This document shows, in pieces, positions 1 to 13,141 of a stretch of DNA of 32,525 bases (position 1 is its first letter; each line of letters opens with the position of its first letter). Position numbers and translations under genes: made by a program. Origin of the DNA: Gemmatimonadota bacterium (GTDB taxonomy: Bacteria > Gemmatimonadota > Gemmatimonadetes > Gemmatimonadales > Gemmatimonadaceae). The notes below the pieces were generated by a model. The model had not been told where the DNA came from. It ran no database searches and saw only the letters and a program-made list of their open reading frames with translations. The stretch lies in contig JARIEV010000021.1 of NCBI GenBank assembly GCA_031127225.1, positions 1 to 32,525 on the forward strand, in the 5' to 3' direction.

Positions 1-1
1 G

Positions 2-163
2 ATCACGCTGCTCGGTGCGATGCGCCAGGAACTCTGCCCCGGCCCCCACGCCAACGCGAGCGGCTGCCGGGCCGGGCGTCCCGTGAGCGGCCCTCTGTGG
101 CGGCCGCACCGACGCTGCGCGGCGTGCACGCCCCGCACCGCCACAGCAAGGCCGCGAAGGGGA
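2..163 (+). CDS. Possible 3' end of an unidentified gene (truncated by window edge)
   Basis: The reading frame that enters at base 2 and stops at TGA 161-163 has almost exclusively G or C in its third codon positions, much more than the other frames here. That is the coding signature of every real gene in this window. The 53 visible residues contain several cysteines, including a short CAAC motif near the end, and finish in an Arg/Pro/Ala-rich tail. I do not recognise the family and no start is visible. It would be convergent with gcvP, with a shared hairpin between them, which is a sensible arrangement. The opposite-strand frame over the same bases has poor third-position GC. The alternative is non-coding GC-rich sequence. 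Confidence 0.4.
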
Positions 164-223
164 TGACCCGCGCCCGGAGCCGCGACTCGACCCAGTCAGC
201 GCCGGCCCACAGCTCACAACGCC

Positions 224-259
224 AGAACGGCGTGACCACCGAAGCAGTCACGCCGTTCT
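224..259. terminator. 13-bp hairpin between convergent genes
   Basis: A perfect inverted repeat has arms at 224-236 and 247-259 (core GAACGGCGTGAC) and a 10-nt loop. It lies about 20 nt beyond the gcvP stop on the minus strand and about 60 nt beyond the putative gene end at 163 on the plus strand. There is no clear T-run on either side, so it may be a factor-assisted or T-less bidirectional terminator. This is inferred from position and symmetry only. Confidence 0.6.
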
Positions 260-279
260 CACCACTCACGACTCAAAAC

Positions 280-3171
<2,892 letters not shown>

Positions 3172-3300
3172 GACCATCCTCAAACGGGCAGTGCCCGTGA
3201 AAGCGTCGTGAAATCGTCGGAGGCCACTGAGGCGTGGAACGCCGAGGCCGATTGGCCTGTGACATGATAAAATTAACCAAAGTGAGAACTCCCCGAGTCG
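3172..3300. promoter_or_regulatory. Divergent intergenic region with AT-rich island and two small palindromes
   Basis: Between gcvP and the transferase lies a conspicuously AT-rich island (3264-3280, containing TAAAAT at 3268-3273) in an otherwise GC-rich window. Two short inverted repeats flank it on the gcvP side. One is 3184-3198 (ACGGGC/GCCCGT around AGT), just upstream of the gcvP ribosome site. The other is 3245-3258 (AGGCC/GGCCT around GATT). This looks like a promoter or operator area serving one or both genes, but I could not find a convincing matched -35 element. The space is too short for a glycine riboswitch and I see none of its conserved cores. Confidence 0.35.
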
Positions 3301-4160
3301 TTCCCTCCGTTACGCCACCACTACCCCAGTCTGGACTGCGCCCGGACCGATCGCCCGACGGCGTGTGGCCCACACGGTGGGCGTTTCTCGCGTCGCCGCC
3401 GTTGGACGGGATCACGAACATGGCCATCGACGCCGCGCTGCTGGACATGGTGGCGGAGGGCGACGGAACCGCCGTGTGGCGCTGCTACGCATGGGCGCAG
3501 CCCACCGTCTCCTTCGGGCGCAACGAACGCACCACGGGGCGGTTTTCGGACCAGAGCGTGCGCGCCGCCGGCTTGACGGCAGTCCGCCGGCCCACCGGCG
3601 GCCGGGCGTTGCTGCACGCCCGCGAGGTGACCTACAGCGTGACCATGCCGCTCGACGCCCAGTCGCCGTGGCAGGCGGGGTATGCCGCCGTGAATGCCGT
3701 GCTGCTGCGTGCCCTGCACCGGCTCGGTGTCCCGGCCCAGTTGGTGGCCCCGCAGCAGACGCACGCGGTCACGCCGGACGGCCCGCTCTGCTTCGACCAA
3801 CCGGCCGCCGGGGAAATCGTGGTGGACGGCCGGAAGCTCGTAGGCAGCGCCGTCTGGCGGCAGGGCGGCGCGTACCTGCAGCACGGCAGCATCCTGCTGG
3901 CCGACGACCAACCGCGACTCGCCACGGCCGCGCTATGTCCCATGCCGCTTCCCCCGCCGGCGGCCACCTTGGCCGCGTGCGCACCGCAGCAGGCGGAGTG
4001 GGCAGAGGTCACCGACGCCCTGTCGGCGGCGCTCACCGAGACCGTGGCCCCCGTGGCCGACGGCGGTGTCGCGCCGTTTTTCCCCGACGGCGACTTCGAC
4101 TCGCGCGTGGCTGACCATAGCCGCCGGTTCGCCGACCCCGCGTGGCTCTGGCGCCGATAG
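3234..4160 (+). CDS. LipM/LplA-type octanoyl- or lipoyl-protein transferase (BPL/LplA/LipB fold)
   Basis: The protein attaches octanoyl or lipoyl groups to the lipoyl domains of GcvH or E2 proteins. Visible family motifs, numbered from the GTG start, are FGRNERT (about 94-100), [11 protein letters not shown] (118-128), CFDQPA with Cys186, and GRKLVGSA with Lys201 followed by [12 protein letters not shown] Cys before the conserved Lys in this context is the arrangement of the B. subtilis octanoyltransferase LipM, which uses that Cys as nucleophile. True ATP-dependent LplA ligases lack it. I therefore favour transferase over ligase. The start is uncertain. The first 43 residues are not family-like, and GTG 3363, just before the conserved WAFL segment, is a good alternative. 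None of the candidates has a strong ribosome site. It is divergent from gcvP. Confidence 0.85.
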   Translation: MERRGRLACDMIKLTKVRTPRVVPSVTPPLPQSGLRPDRSPDGVWPTRWAFLASPPLDGITNMAIDAALLDMVAEGDGTAVWRCYAWAQPTVSFGRNERTTGRFSDQSVRAAGLTAVRRPTGGRALLHAREVTYSVTMPLDAQSPWQAGYAAVNAVLLRALHRLGVPAQLVAPQQTHAVTPDGPLCFDQPAAGEIVVDGRKLVGSAVWRQGGAYLQHGSILLADDQPRLATAALCPMPLPPPAATLAACAPQQAEWAEVTDALSAALTETVAPVADGGVAPFFPDGDFDSRVADHSRRFADPAWLWRR

Positions 4161-4185
4161 CAGGCGTCGGGCATCGTACCCTCGG

Positions 4186-4202
4186 GCCGGCGCCATGCCG
4201 GC
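4186..4202 (+). terminator. Small hairpin after the transferase gene
   Basis: Two copies of GCCGGC (4186-4191 and 4197-4202) flank a 5-nt loop, giving a 6-bp GC-only stem 26 nt after the stop at 4160 and before the next ATG at 4235. There is no T-run, so the terminator role is tentative. Confidence 0.25.
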
Positions 4203-4234
4203 GGTCGTTCCGCGCTCACGCTCACTGTCCCGCC

Positions 4235-5908
4235 ATGCCTCCGTTCCGACTGTCTCGTCTCGCCGGTCTCACCGCATTCGCCTGGGCGCTCACCGCCTGC
4301 GCGGGCACCGACCAGGCCAACACCGACGGCGCCACCGGCGGCACGCTCATCATTGCGGTGCCTGCCGAGCCGGCCACGCTGCTCCCGCCACTGGTGTCGG
4401 GGACGCAAGGGTTTCCGATTGTCAACGCGCTGTTCGACCGGCTGGCCGAGATCGGACCGGCGCTCGAAACGTACGGCGATACCGGGTACGCGCCGCGCCT
4501 GGCGTCGTCGTGGCGCTGGTCGGCCGATTCACTGTCGATCGCGTTTGCGCTGGACTCGATGGCGCGCTGGCACGACGGCCAGCCCGTGCGCGCCGACGAC
4601 GTGCGCTACACGTTCCGCGTGTACACCAGCGACTCGCTGGCCGTCGATGCGAAGTCGCTGCTGGGAAACATCGACTCGGTGTCGGTGCGCGATGCGCGGA
4701 CGGCGGTGTTCTGGTTCAAGCGACGGATGCCGAGGCAGTTCTACGACGCGACGTACCACATGTACATCCTGCCGGCGCACCTGCTGGACACGATCCCCAT
4801 GGCGGCGCTGGAGAGCGCCGCCTTCGGCCGCCGTCCCGTGGGCACCGGACGCTTCCGGTTCGCACGCTGGGAGCCCGGCCAGCGCATCGAGATCGTGGCC
4901 GACACCGCCAATGCCCGTGGCCGGGCGCTGCTGGACCGGGTGGTGTGGACACTCGCGCCGGATTTCGGGGCAGCAACGGTGAAGCTGTTTGCCGGTGAAG
5001 CCGACCTGCTGGAGAATCTGCGGCCGGACAATCTCGCGCAGGTGGCGCAGACGCCGGCGCTGCGACTGATCGACAACCGCACGCTGCAGTACGGATTTCT
5101 TGGCTTCAACCTGCGCGACACCACCAACGCGGCGCGCCCGCACCCCCTGTTCGGCGATGCGCGTGTGCGGCGTGCGCTGCACATGGCCGTGGACCGGGAC
5201 CGCCTCGTGCGCAACGTGTTCGACTCCTTGGGAATGACGGCGCTCGCCCCCGCGCCGCGCGCCCTGATCCCTGACACCACGGCCTTCCGTCAGCTGCCGT
5301 ACAACGTGGCCATGGCGAAGGCCCTGCTCGATTCGGCCGGCTGGGTCGATCATGACAACGACGGCGTCCGCGACCGCGACGGCATTCGGTTGTCGTTCCG
5401 CATGCTGATTCCGGCCAGCAGCACGTCGCGCCAACGCTATGCGGTGCTCTTGCAGGAGCAATACCGTGCCATCGGCGTCGAGGCCGCCCCACAGCAGCTC
5501 GAAAACAACGCGTGGAGCGAGGCCGTGGATGCGCATCACTTTGACGCGTATCTGGGCGGCTGGCAGACCAACCCTGGTCTGGTGGGGCTCAAGCAGACCT
5601 GGGCCTCGACCGGGGTGTCGAACGCCGGTCGCTACGCCAGTGCGCCGTTTGACGCGCTGCTTGACAGCGCCCTTACCACGTTCGATCCGCGCGCGAGCCG
5701 CGGCTACTGGGCCCGCGCGTTTCAGGAGATCGTCAACGATGTCCCCGCGGTCTGGCTGTACGAGCAGCGCTCGCCGCTCGCGGTCCACCGGCGCGTGATC
5801 ACCACCCCACTGCGCGCCGACGGCTGGTACGCCGGGTTGGCCGACTGGCGCATCGATCCGGCGCAGCGCCTCGATCGCGACCGGATCGGATTGGGGACGC
5901 CTCCCTGA
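4235..5908 (+). CDS. Peptide ABC transporter substrate-binding lipoprotein (SBP family 5, DppA/OppA-like)
   Basis: This is the extracytoplasmic receptor of a dipeptide/oligopeptide (or nickel) importer. The chosen ATG 4235 gives a compact lipoprotein signal, with a hydrophobic stretch ending in LTAC and Cys22 as the lipidation site. The longer frame from 4142 would bury this signal and overlaps the previous gene. The mature protein begins GGTLIIAVPAEPATLLPPL and then shows the family-5 signature region (FALDSMARWHDGQPVRADDV), the usual position of the WHDG.p.ta.DV motif. The length of 557 residues is typical. It is the first gene of a co-directional run with both permeases, both ATPases and a POT transporter. 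The specific ligand cannot be read from sequence, and peptide is inferred from that context. Confidence 0.93.
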   Translation: MPPFRLSRLAGLTAFAWALTACAGTDQANTDGATGGTLIIAVPAEPATLLPPLVSGTQGFPIVNALFDRLAEIGPALETYGDTGYAPRLASSWRWSADSLSIAFALDSMARWHDGQPVRADDVRYTFRVYTSDSLAVDAKSLLGNIDSVSVRDARTAVFWFKRRMPRQFYDATYHMYILPAHLLDTIPMAALESAAFGRRPVGTGRFRFARWEPGQRIEIVADTANARGRALLDRVVWTLAPDFGAATVKLFAGEADLLENLRPDNLAQVAQTPALRLIDNRTLQYGFLGFNLRDTTNAARPHPLFGDARVRRALHMAVDRDRLVRNVFDSLGMTALAPAPRALIPDTTAFRQLPYNVAMAKALLDSAGWVDHDNDGVRDRDGIRLSFRMLIPASSTSRQRYAVLLQEQYRAIGVEAAPQQLENNAWSEAVDAHHFDAYLGGWQTNPGLVGLKQTWASTGVSNAGRYASAPFDALLDSALTTFDPRASRGYWARAFQEIVNDVPAVWLYEQRSPLAVHRRVITTPLRADGWYAGLADWRIDPAQRLDRDRIGLGTPP

Positions 5909-5934
5909 GCACGGCGCCACGCTTCCTGCCGCGC

Positions 5935-6882
5935 GTGATGCGCCGCATCGCGATGAGCGTGGCGGTCGTGTTCGCGGCGGCCTCGCTGGCGTTCGTGCTG
6001 CTGCACCTCGCCCCCGGCGATGCGGGCACCGCACTCGGCGAGGGGGCATCACCCGAGATGCGCGCCGCCGTCCGCGCGCAGTATGGATTGAACGACTCAT
6101 TAGCCACGCAGTACGGACGGTGGATGCTCGCCCTGCTCCGCGGCGAGTTCGGCTGGTCGCCCAACCAACGGCGACCGGTCGCCGCCGTCATCGCGGAGGC
6201 GCTCCCGCGCTCGCTCCTGCTCATGGGCGCCGCGCTCGCGATCAGCTTGGCCGTGGGTTCCGCCATCGGCGCCTGGCAAGGGGCACGCGCGGGCTCCCGC
6301 CGCGATCGGGTCAGTGCCGTCGTCCTCCTGGTGCTTTATTCGCTCCCCGAATTCTGGCTGGCGCTCGCGTTAATGACGGTGTTCGCCCACCAACTGGGCT
6401 GGCTCCCCGCCACCGGGATCACGGGCGACCTCTACGCCTATCAATCGCCCGGCGCGCAACTGGCCGACCGCCTGCGTCATCTCGTGCTGCCGCTCACCAC
6501 ACTGTCGCTGGTGGGGATCGCCGTCTTCGCGCGCTATCAGCGTGTCGCGATGCAGGACAGCATGACGCAGCCCTTCGTCCAAACGGCGCGCGCCAAGGGG
6601 CTCACCGAAACCGCCGTACGACGTCAGGCGTGGCGGGCGGCGCTGCTGCCCGTGATCACGGTGGCCGGCCTGCTGCTGCCGGCACTCGTGACTGGGGCCG
6701 TGTTCGTGGAACGGGTGTTCGCGTGGCCCGGCATGGGCTTCACGCTGATCCGCGCCATTGAGGCGCGCGATGTGGCTGTGGTGTCGGCGTGCGTGATCGT
6801 GGGGAGCGCCGCCACCGCCCTCGGTGCGGCGCTGGCCGATATCCTGCGTGATCTGGCCGATCCACGCCTGCGCGACGCGTGA
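5935..6882 (+). CDS. Peptide ABC transporter permease (DppB/OppB-like)
   Basis: This inner-membrane permease subunit has an N-terminal membrane anchor (about residues 5-25), the cytoplasm-proximal segment LHLAPGDAGTALGEGAS typical of DppB, and several further hydrophobic segments. The coupling loop TARAKGLTETAVRRQAWR is followed by LLPVITVAGLLLPALVTG and the VERVFAWPGMG signature of the BPD transporter family. At 315 residues its length is usual for the family. GTG 5935 and ATG 5938 are adjacent and either could be the start. No clear ribosome site is seen, and the gene begins 26 nt after the binding-protein stop. It pairs with the DppC-like subunit 7 nt downstream. Confidence 0.94.
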   Translation: MMRRIAMSVAVVFAAASLAFVLLHLAPGDAGTALGEGASPEMRAAVRAQYGLNDSLATQYGRWMLALLRGEFGWSPNQRRPVAAVIAEALPRSLLLMGAALAISLAVGSAIGAWQGARAGSRRDRVSAVVLLVLYSLPEFWLALALMTVFAHQLGWLPATGITGDLYAYQSPGAQLADRLRHLVLPLTTLSLVGIAVFARYQRVAMQDSMTQPFVQTARAKGLTETAVRRQAWRAALLPVITVAGLLLPALVTGAVFVERVFAWPGMGFTLIRAIEARDVAVVSACVIVGSAATALGAALADILRDLADPRLRDA

Positions 6883-6889
6883 CGCCGGC

Positions 6890-7743
6890 ATGAGCCCCTC
6901 GCGTCGACTCACCGTTCCCGCCGGGATGGCGGCCGTGCTCGTGCTCCTCACCGTCGCGGGCCCGTGGCTCACGCCCTACGACGCCAATGCACAGCTCGAC
7001 ATCATCGCGCTGCGCAGCCAAGCGCCCTCGCTGGCGCATCCGTTCGGGACCGACGGCGTGGGGCGCGATGTGCTCAGCCGTGTACTCGACGGCGCCCGCA
7101 TCTCGCTGCTGCTGGCCACGCTCTCCGTTGTGTTGTCGCTGATCGTGGGCACGCTCTACGGTGCGCTGTCCACCCTCGCCGGCGGCGGGGTACACGCCGC
7201 CATGCAGCGCCTCATCGATGTGGCGCTCTCGATCCCGCGCCTGCTGTTGCTCCTGGCCATTGCCGCGCTGTGGGGGACCGTTTCGCTCCCCGCACTGATT
7301 TTGCTGGTGGGGCTCACCGGCTGGTTCACCACCGCGCGGCTGGTCGCCGACGACCTCGCCGCGCTGCGCGGTCGCGAATTCACCGTCGCGGCCCGTGCGT
7401 TGGGCGTGCGCCCGCTACGCCTGCTCTGGCGTCACTTGGTTCCACATCTCCTGCCCACGCTGGCCATCAACGCCAGCTTCGGCGTGGCCGGCACGATCGC
7501 CCTCGAAGCGGGGCTCAGCTACCTCGGCCTCGGGATTCAGCCGCCGCAGGCCAGCTGGGGCACAATTTTGCGCGACGGATCCGGCGTGATGCAAACCGAG
7601 TGGTGGCTCACGCTCCTTCCCGGCCTCGCCACCGTTTTCGCCGTGCTGGCCTGCAATGCGCTTGGCGATGCCTTGCGCGAGCGCTTCGCTCCGGCGCACG
7701 TTCCCACTCGCTCCGCCCCTCCCCTTCCCCGTGCCGTGCGCCC

Positions 7744-7747
<4 letters not shown>
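6890..7747 (+). CDS. Peptide ABC transporter permease (DppC/OppC-like)
   Basis: This is the second permease subunit of the importer. One N-terminal membrane segment (about residues 10-28) is followed by the periplasmic region HPFGTDGVGRDVLSRVLDGA, highly typical of DppC proteins. Multiple membrane spans follow, then the EAA-type coupling loop (FTVAARALGVRPLRLLWRHL) and the closing ALEAGLSYLGLGIQPPQASW signature. I chose ATG 6890, 7 nt after the dppB-like stop, because the extension upstream to 6824 runs inside the previous gene and is not family-like. That gives 285 residues. The stop overlaps the start of the next gene as GTGA (7744-7747), which indicates translational coupling. Confidence 0.94.
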
Positions 7748-8786
<1,039 letters not shown>

Positions 8787-8790
<4 letters not shown>

Positions 8791-9803
8791 GTGCATCGAC
8801 CACTCTGGCGCCGCTGTTGTCGGTGCGCGAGCTCACCAAGCACTTCCCCATCCGCTCGGGATTCCTGCAACGCACCACCGGCGCCGTGAAGGCGGTGGAC
8901 GGCGTGTCGTTCGATGTGGCCGCCGGCGAGACGCTGGCGCTCGTGGGGGAATCCGGCTGCGGCAAGACGACCACGGGACGCGCCATCCTGCGCCTGATCG
9001 AACCCACCGCCGGCCAGCTGCATTTCGACGGGACCGATCTGCGCGCGCTGCGCGGTGAAGCGTTACGGCGGATGCGCCGGCGGATGCAGATCATCTTCCA
9101 GGATCCGTACGGGTCGCTCAATCCACGGATGACCGTCGGGGCCGCGATCCGGGAAGGACTGATCGTGCATGAACTCGCCGAAGGGAGCGCCGCCGACCGC
9201 CGGGTCGCGGCCCTGCTGGATGAAGTGGGGCTGCGGACCGAGTACGCATCGCGCTATCCGCACGAATTTTCCGGCGGGCAACGCCAGCGCATCGGGATCG
9301 CGCGCGCGCTCGCCGTGGAACCGTCGTTCATCGTGTGCGACGAGCCGGTGTCGGCCCTCGACGTCAGCGTGCAGGCGCAGGTGGTGAACCTCCTGCGCGA
9401 TCTGCAGCGCGATCGGGGCTTGTCGTATCTGTTCATCGCGCATGATCTCGCGGTCGTGGCGCACATGGCCGATCGCGTGGCCGTGATGTACCTCGGACGC
9501 ATCGTGGAGCTCGCGCCACGGCCGAGGCTCTTCGCCGCGCCGATGATGCCGTACACGCAGGCGCTGCTGTCCGCAGTGCCGGTGCCCGATCCGACCGTCC
9601 GGCGGCAGCGCATTCTGCTCGCCGGCGATCCGCCCTCGCCGGCCAATCCGCCCAGCGGCTGTGTGTTCCACCCGCGCTGCCCGCACCCGCAGAAAGATGC
9701 GGAATGCACGCGCGTCGTCCCTGCGCTCGAGGAGAAAGCCCCGGGCCATTTCGTGGCCTGCCTCAAGCCGCCGTTCACCCACCTCTCATCCAACGCGTCG
9801 TGA
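8787..9803 (+). CDS. Peptide ABC transporter ATP-binding protein (DppF/OppF-like)
   Basis: This is the second ATPase subunit, forming a heterodimer with the preceding one. It shows Walker [11 protein letters not shown]-loop [14 protein letters not shown] (the sequence typical of DppF/OppF), signature [15 protein letters not shown], Walker [13 protein letters not shown] and the H-loop region FIAHDLAVV. The C-terminal cysteine-bearing extension ([12 protein letters not shown] and a later AEC and VAC) is intact. ATG 8787 overlaps the previous stop as ATGA, with GAGG 10 nt upstream, and gives 338 residues. Its own stop overlaps the GTG start of the POT transporter (9800-9803), so the symporter appears to be part of the same translationally coupled operon. 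Confidence 0.95.
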
Positions 9804-11359
9804 CGCCTCCTTCGCTCCGCTCGGACTCGTCCGCCTCGCACCCCGCGAACGACCGCGCCTTCTTCGGGCACCCGCGTGGTCTCGGCCTGCTGTTCATGAC
9901 CGAGATGTGGGAACGGTTCTCGTTTTACGGTCTGCGCCCGCTGCTGGTGCTGTTCATGGCGGCGGCGCTCGCCGACGGTGGTTTCGGTTTCGACCGGCCC
10001 TCCGCGTCGGCCATCGTGGGCATCTACGCCGCGAGTGTGTATCTCGCTTCGCTCCCGGGCGGATGGATCGCTGACCGCTGGCTCGGGCTGCGACGCTCGA
10101 TCCTCATCGGCGCCGTGCTCATTACCGGCGGGCACCTGTCCATCGGCATCTCCGGCATGGCCGGCGCCGGGATCGGCAAGATCTTTTTCTTCCTCGGCCT
10201 CGTCCTCATCGTCCTCGGCACCGGGCTGCTCAAGCCGAACATCTCGGCCATCGTCGGTGATCTGTACCCCGAGGGCGGCGCGCGGCGCGATGCCGGCTTC
10301 TCGATCTTCTACATGGGCATCAACACGGGCGCGTTCGTGGGTCAGCTCGTGACCGGCTACCTGGGTGAGCGCGTGAGTTGGCACTGGGGCTTTGGGGCCG
10401 CCGGCGTCGGCATGCTGTTCGGTCTGCTCATGTTCTGGCTGAAGGCGCGCGACGTGCTTGGCCCGATCGGTCAGGACATCGTACGCCACCCGGATGCGGC
10501 GGTGCAGGCGAAACGCGAAGGGACCGTTCGCAATTACACACTGGCCGGACTGGCCGTGCTCGCGCTCGTGTTCGTGCTGGCCAGCACCGGGGCCATCGCC
10601 CTCGATCCGCAGGCCATCGGCGGCGCGATGACGTTCGTGCTCGTCGGCATCGCCGTCGCCTTCTTCGGCTTCCTGTTCGCCTTCGGCGGACTCACGCGTG
10701 ACGAGAAGCTGCGCTCGGCGGTGATCTTCGTGCTTTTTGTGTTCGCGGCGATCTTCTGGGCGGCCTTCGAGCAGGCCCCCACGTCGCTGCAGCTGTTCGC
10801 CAACGACTTCACCGATCGCAACCTGTTCGGCTTCGATATCCCGGCCACGTGGTTTCAGTCGGTGAATTCGGCGTTCATCATCCTTTTCTCGCCCGTGTTC
10901 GCGGCGCTCTGGCTGATGCTGGCCAAGCGCAATATCGAGCTGTCCAGCCCCACGAAATTCGCGCTCGGCCTCGGACTCGCGGGCGTGGGCTTTCTGATCA
11001 TGGTGTTCGCCGCCAATCAGGTGGTCGCGAGCGGCGGATCGGTGCTCGTGTCACCGTGGTGGCTGATCATGAGCTACATGTTCCAGACGCTCGGTGAGCT
11101 GTTCCTGAGCCCGGTCGGCCTGTCCTCGATGACCAAGCTCGCCCCCCGCCGCTACGTGGGACAGATGATGGGCATCTGGTTCCTCGCCACCTCGGTCGGC
11201 AACCTCGTGGCCGGTCTGGTGGGCGGACACGTCGATCCCACGAAGCTCGAGCAGACGCCGCTCGTGTTCAGCGGCACGGCCATCGCGCTATTTGGCGCGA
11301 CGGTGATTCTCGCCCTGCTCGTGATCCCGATCCGCCGGATGATGGCCGGCGTGAAGTAA
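9800..11359 (+). CDS. Proton-coupled peptide transporter, POT/PTR2 family (MFS)
   Basis: This inner-membrane symporter takes up di- and tripeptides with protons. Family signatures are clear: [17 protein letters not shown] on helix 1 (the E-x-x-E-R-F motif that couples protons), [13 protein letters not shown] after helix 2, [18 protein letters not shown] (PTR2 signature) and [13 protein letters not shown]. About a dozen or more hydrophobic segments fill the 519 residues. I chose GTG 9800 because it overlaps the preceding TGA. The longer frame from 9704 lies inside the ATPase gene. The 30-residue N-terminus before FFGHPRGL is polar, as usual for the family. The gene ends only 12 nt from the convergent outer-membrane protein gene, leaving no room for a dedicated terminator. 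Confidence 0.95.
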   Translation: MTPPSLRSDSSASHPANDRAFFGHPRGLGLLFMTEMWERFSFYGLRPLLVLFMAAALADGGFGFDRPSASAIVGIYAASVYLASLPGGWIADRWLGLRRSILIGAVLITGGHLSIGISGMAGAGIGKIFFFLGLVLIVLGTGLLKPNISAIVGDLYPEGGARRDAGFSIFYMGINTGAFVGQLVTGYLGERVSWHWGFGAAGVGMLFGLLMFWLKARDVLGPIGQDIVRHPDAAVQAKREGTVRNYTLAGLAVLALVFVLASTGAIALDPQAIGGAMTFVLVGIAVAFFGFLFAFGGLTRDEKLRSAVIFVLFVFAAIFWAAFEQAPTSLQLFANDFTDRNLFGFDIPATWFQSVNSAFIILFSPVFAALWLMLAKRNIELSSPTKFALGLGLAGVGFLIMVFAANQVVASGGSVLVSPWWLIMSYMFQTLGELFLSPVGLSSMTKLAPRRYVGQMMGIWFLATSVGNLVAGLVGGHVDPTKLEQTPLVFSGTAIALFGATVILALLVIPIRRMMAGVK

Positions 11360-11371
11360 CGCATAGAGTGA

Positions 11372-13141
11372 TTACGGCCAGGTGAACAAGCTCGTCGGCG
11401 CGGTCCGCTCCCGCGCCGACAGCACATCCTTGGGCTCGTCCCAGAACACGCGCGAGCGGTCTACGCTCGACAAGCGGATCTCGAATCGCCGTTGCGGATC
11501 GGTGCCCACGGGCACCGCGATATCGACCCGCCAGAGCCGGCGGGACCGCGGCGGCACCGCGGCGAGCACCGACACGCCCACCGCGCCGCGCCACGGCGTG
11601 GACACCGCGTACGGCACCGAGGGGTCCCCCCACAGGCGCCCCCCTTCGGAAAACAGCGCCAGCCCCACATCGGCCACGTTGAGGCGCGTGGGGATCACGA
11701 GGCGCTGCTCGCCGCGCACGATCAGCCGCTGCGCGCCGGCCTGCCACGAGTTGCGGTGCCCCAGCAGACCGCCCTCGCGATCAGCCAGTGACAGCTGGAA
11801 CGGCACACGCATGGCGTGCCCGCCGCTCCACTCCACATCAAACACGCTCGTCTGACGCACCGCCGGGCGGAAGTACCACGCCAGCCGTCCGCTCGTGACG
11901 ATGTTATCCCATGCCTGCACGTCGCGATCGAAGCGCGCTTCGGAGATCGCCTGCAGGCCGACGAAGCTTTTGGCACCGCCGACGGCAGCGTACAGATTGG
12001 CCGCGAGAAAGTGATCGCGATCGCGTGCCAGCCCCACGTTGAGCGAGCGCCCGGCCACGAGTCCGAGCTGCATACCCACGCGCACGTCTTGCGCACCGTT
12101 CAGGGCGTCGAACCCCTGCACCGGCACGAACCGGATGGTGCGGACCCCCAGCAGCGCGTTGGCACGGACCACCGACTGGCGGCGGAAAATCGGAATCGGC
12201 GCATCCACCGGATCGGGCTGCACCCCCTCACGCGTGAGCGTGAGTGAAGTCTGGTCGGTGGACTGACGCTCCCGCGTGAGTGACGCGCCCACCAGCCGGA
12301 GCCGCCCCACCGGACCCACGCGGGTCACCCACCCCAGATTCCCGAACTCCCGGCGCACCGTGAGTGCATTCCGGGGCAGATCCCCGCGGCGGAATTCGAG
12401 CGGCCCGCGCGTGCCGCCCACGCTACCGATAAACGCAAAGCGCTGCAGATCGGTGTAGTACGGACGGACCACTTCCAGCCGCATGTCCTGCCCGAAGCGA
12501 TTGCGACGGGCGGCCGCGCGGAACTCGTTGCGGGCGCCGCCGAACTGGTAGTTCTCCAGCTCTACCCCAAGGATGTCGTTATACGCCAAGCCGTCGCGCC
12601 ACGTGACCGCCGCGAGCGTGGCCGTGCCGGCGATATTCGATTCACCCACCCGGATCCCGCGGAACACCGGCGACTTCGATTGGAGCGTGGGCTCGAGGAT
12701 CAGGCTGAAGTCATCGCGCGTTTCCACCTCCAGCCGCACGCCGCCCGCTTCGTCGTCGTACACGCGGATCCGCGCGTCGACCAGAAAGGGCTGTGCGCGC
12801 AGAATACGCTCCGATTCCGCGCGACGGATCTGGTTGCACGCCTCGCCGACCTTGAGCAGCAGGAAGCGGCGCACCACGTCGTCCCGCGTGTTCGCATGCA
12901 CCGCGCGCACCGTGCGACGCACCCATTCCAGCCGGGGTGGCAGGCGGTCGGTGAACGGCGGCTGTGTGATCACAACGATGTCGCTGATCGGCTGCCCGGC
13001 GCACCCCGTCACAGGCAGACGCCCGCGGCTCGACACCGGTGGCTGCTTCGGCGTCGTGGGGCGCGTGGGCTGCCCCGCCGCACCACTCACGGGCAGACCG
13101 AGCGCCATCCCCAGGACCCCGATGGTCCGCCCGACCCTCAC
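11372..13141 (-). CDS. Outer-membrane beta-barrel protein with POTRA-like N-terminus (Omp85/BamA-TamA-like)
   Basis: A signal peptide of about 24 residues (hydrophobic core VLGMALGLPVSGAAG) is followed by a Pro-rich linker. From about residue 50 to 135 there is a POTRA-like region with the recurrent pattern FLLLKVGEACNQ then ESERILRAQPFLVDARIRV and VEVETRDDFSL, as in BamA/TamA-type proteins. The remaining about 450 residues alternate hydrophobic and polar positions with many Gly, Arg and aromatic residues, as expected for a beta-barrel. The sequence ends SLFTWP rather than in the classical terminal aromatic. The length of 589 residues suits one or two POTRA domains plus a barrel. The GTG start at 13141 overlaps the upstream coiled-coil gene stop (GTGA). 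The exact role, insertion or secretion, is not determined. Confidence 0.65.
   Translation of the reverse strand: MRVGRTIGVLGMALGLPVSGAAGQPTRPTTPKQPPVSSRGRLPVTGCAGQPISDIVVITQPPFTDRLPPRLEWVRRTVRAVHANTRDDVVRRFLLLKVGEACNQIRRAESERILRAQPFLVDARIRVYDDEAGGVRLEVETRDDFSLILEPTLQSKSPVFRGIRVGESNIAGTATLAAVTWRDGLAYNDILGVELENYQFGGARNEFRAAARRNRFGQDMRLEVVRPYYTDLQRFAFIGSVGGTRGPLEFRRGDLPRNALTVRREFGNLGWVTRVGPVGRLRLVGASLTRERQSTDQTSLTLTREGVQPDPVDAPIPIFRRQSVVRANALLGVRTIRFVPVQGFDALNGAQDVRVGMQLGLVAGRSLNVGLARDRDHFLAANLYAAVGGAKSFVGLQAISEARFDRDVQAWDNIVTSGRLAWYFRPAVRQTSVFDVEWSGGHAMRVPFQLSLADREGGLLGHRNSWQAGAQRLIVRGEQRLVIPTRLNVADVGLALFSEGGRLWGDPSVPYAVSTPWRGAVGVSVLAAVPPRSRRLWRVDIAVPVGTDPQRRFEIRLSSVDRSRVFWDEPKDVLSARERTAPTSLFTWP

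Noticed and set aside
3-269. 88-residue minus-strand open frame
   Set aside because: Its third codon positions are not GC-enriched, it begins inside the hairpin and it follows gcvP without features of a protein.
3172-3300. Glycine riboswitch ahead of gcvP
   Set aside because: The leader is too short and shows none of the conserved glycine-aptamer core; only small palindromes are present.
4529-6100. Long minus-strand open frame opposite the binding protein and permease
   Set aside because: Arg/Gly/Ala-rich shadow of well-identified genes on the other strand.
6964-7743. Upstream extension of the DppD-like frame
   Set aside because: It lies out of frame inside the permease gene and is Arg/His-rich; the GTG at 7744 is the plausible start.
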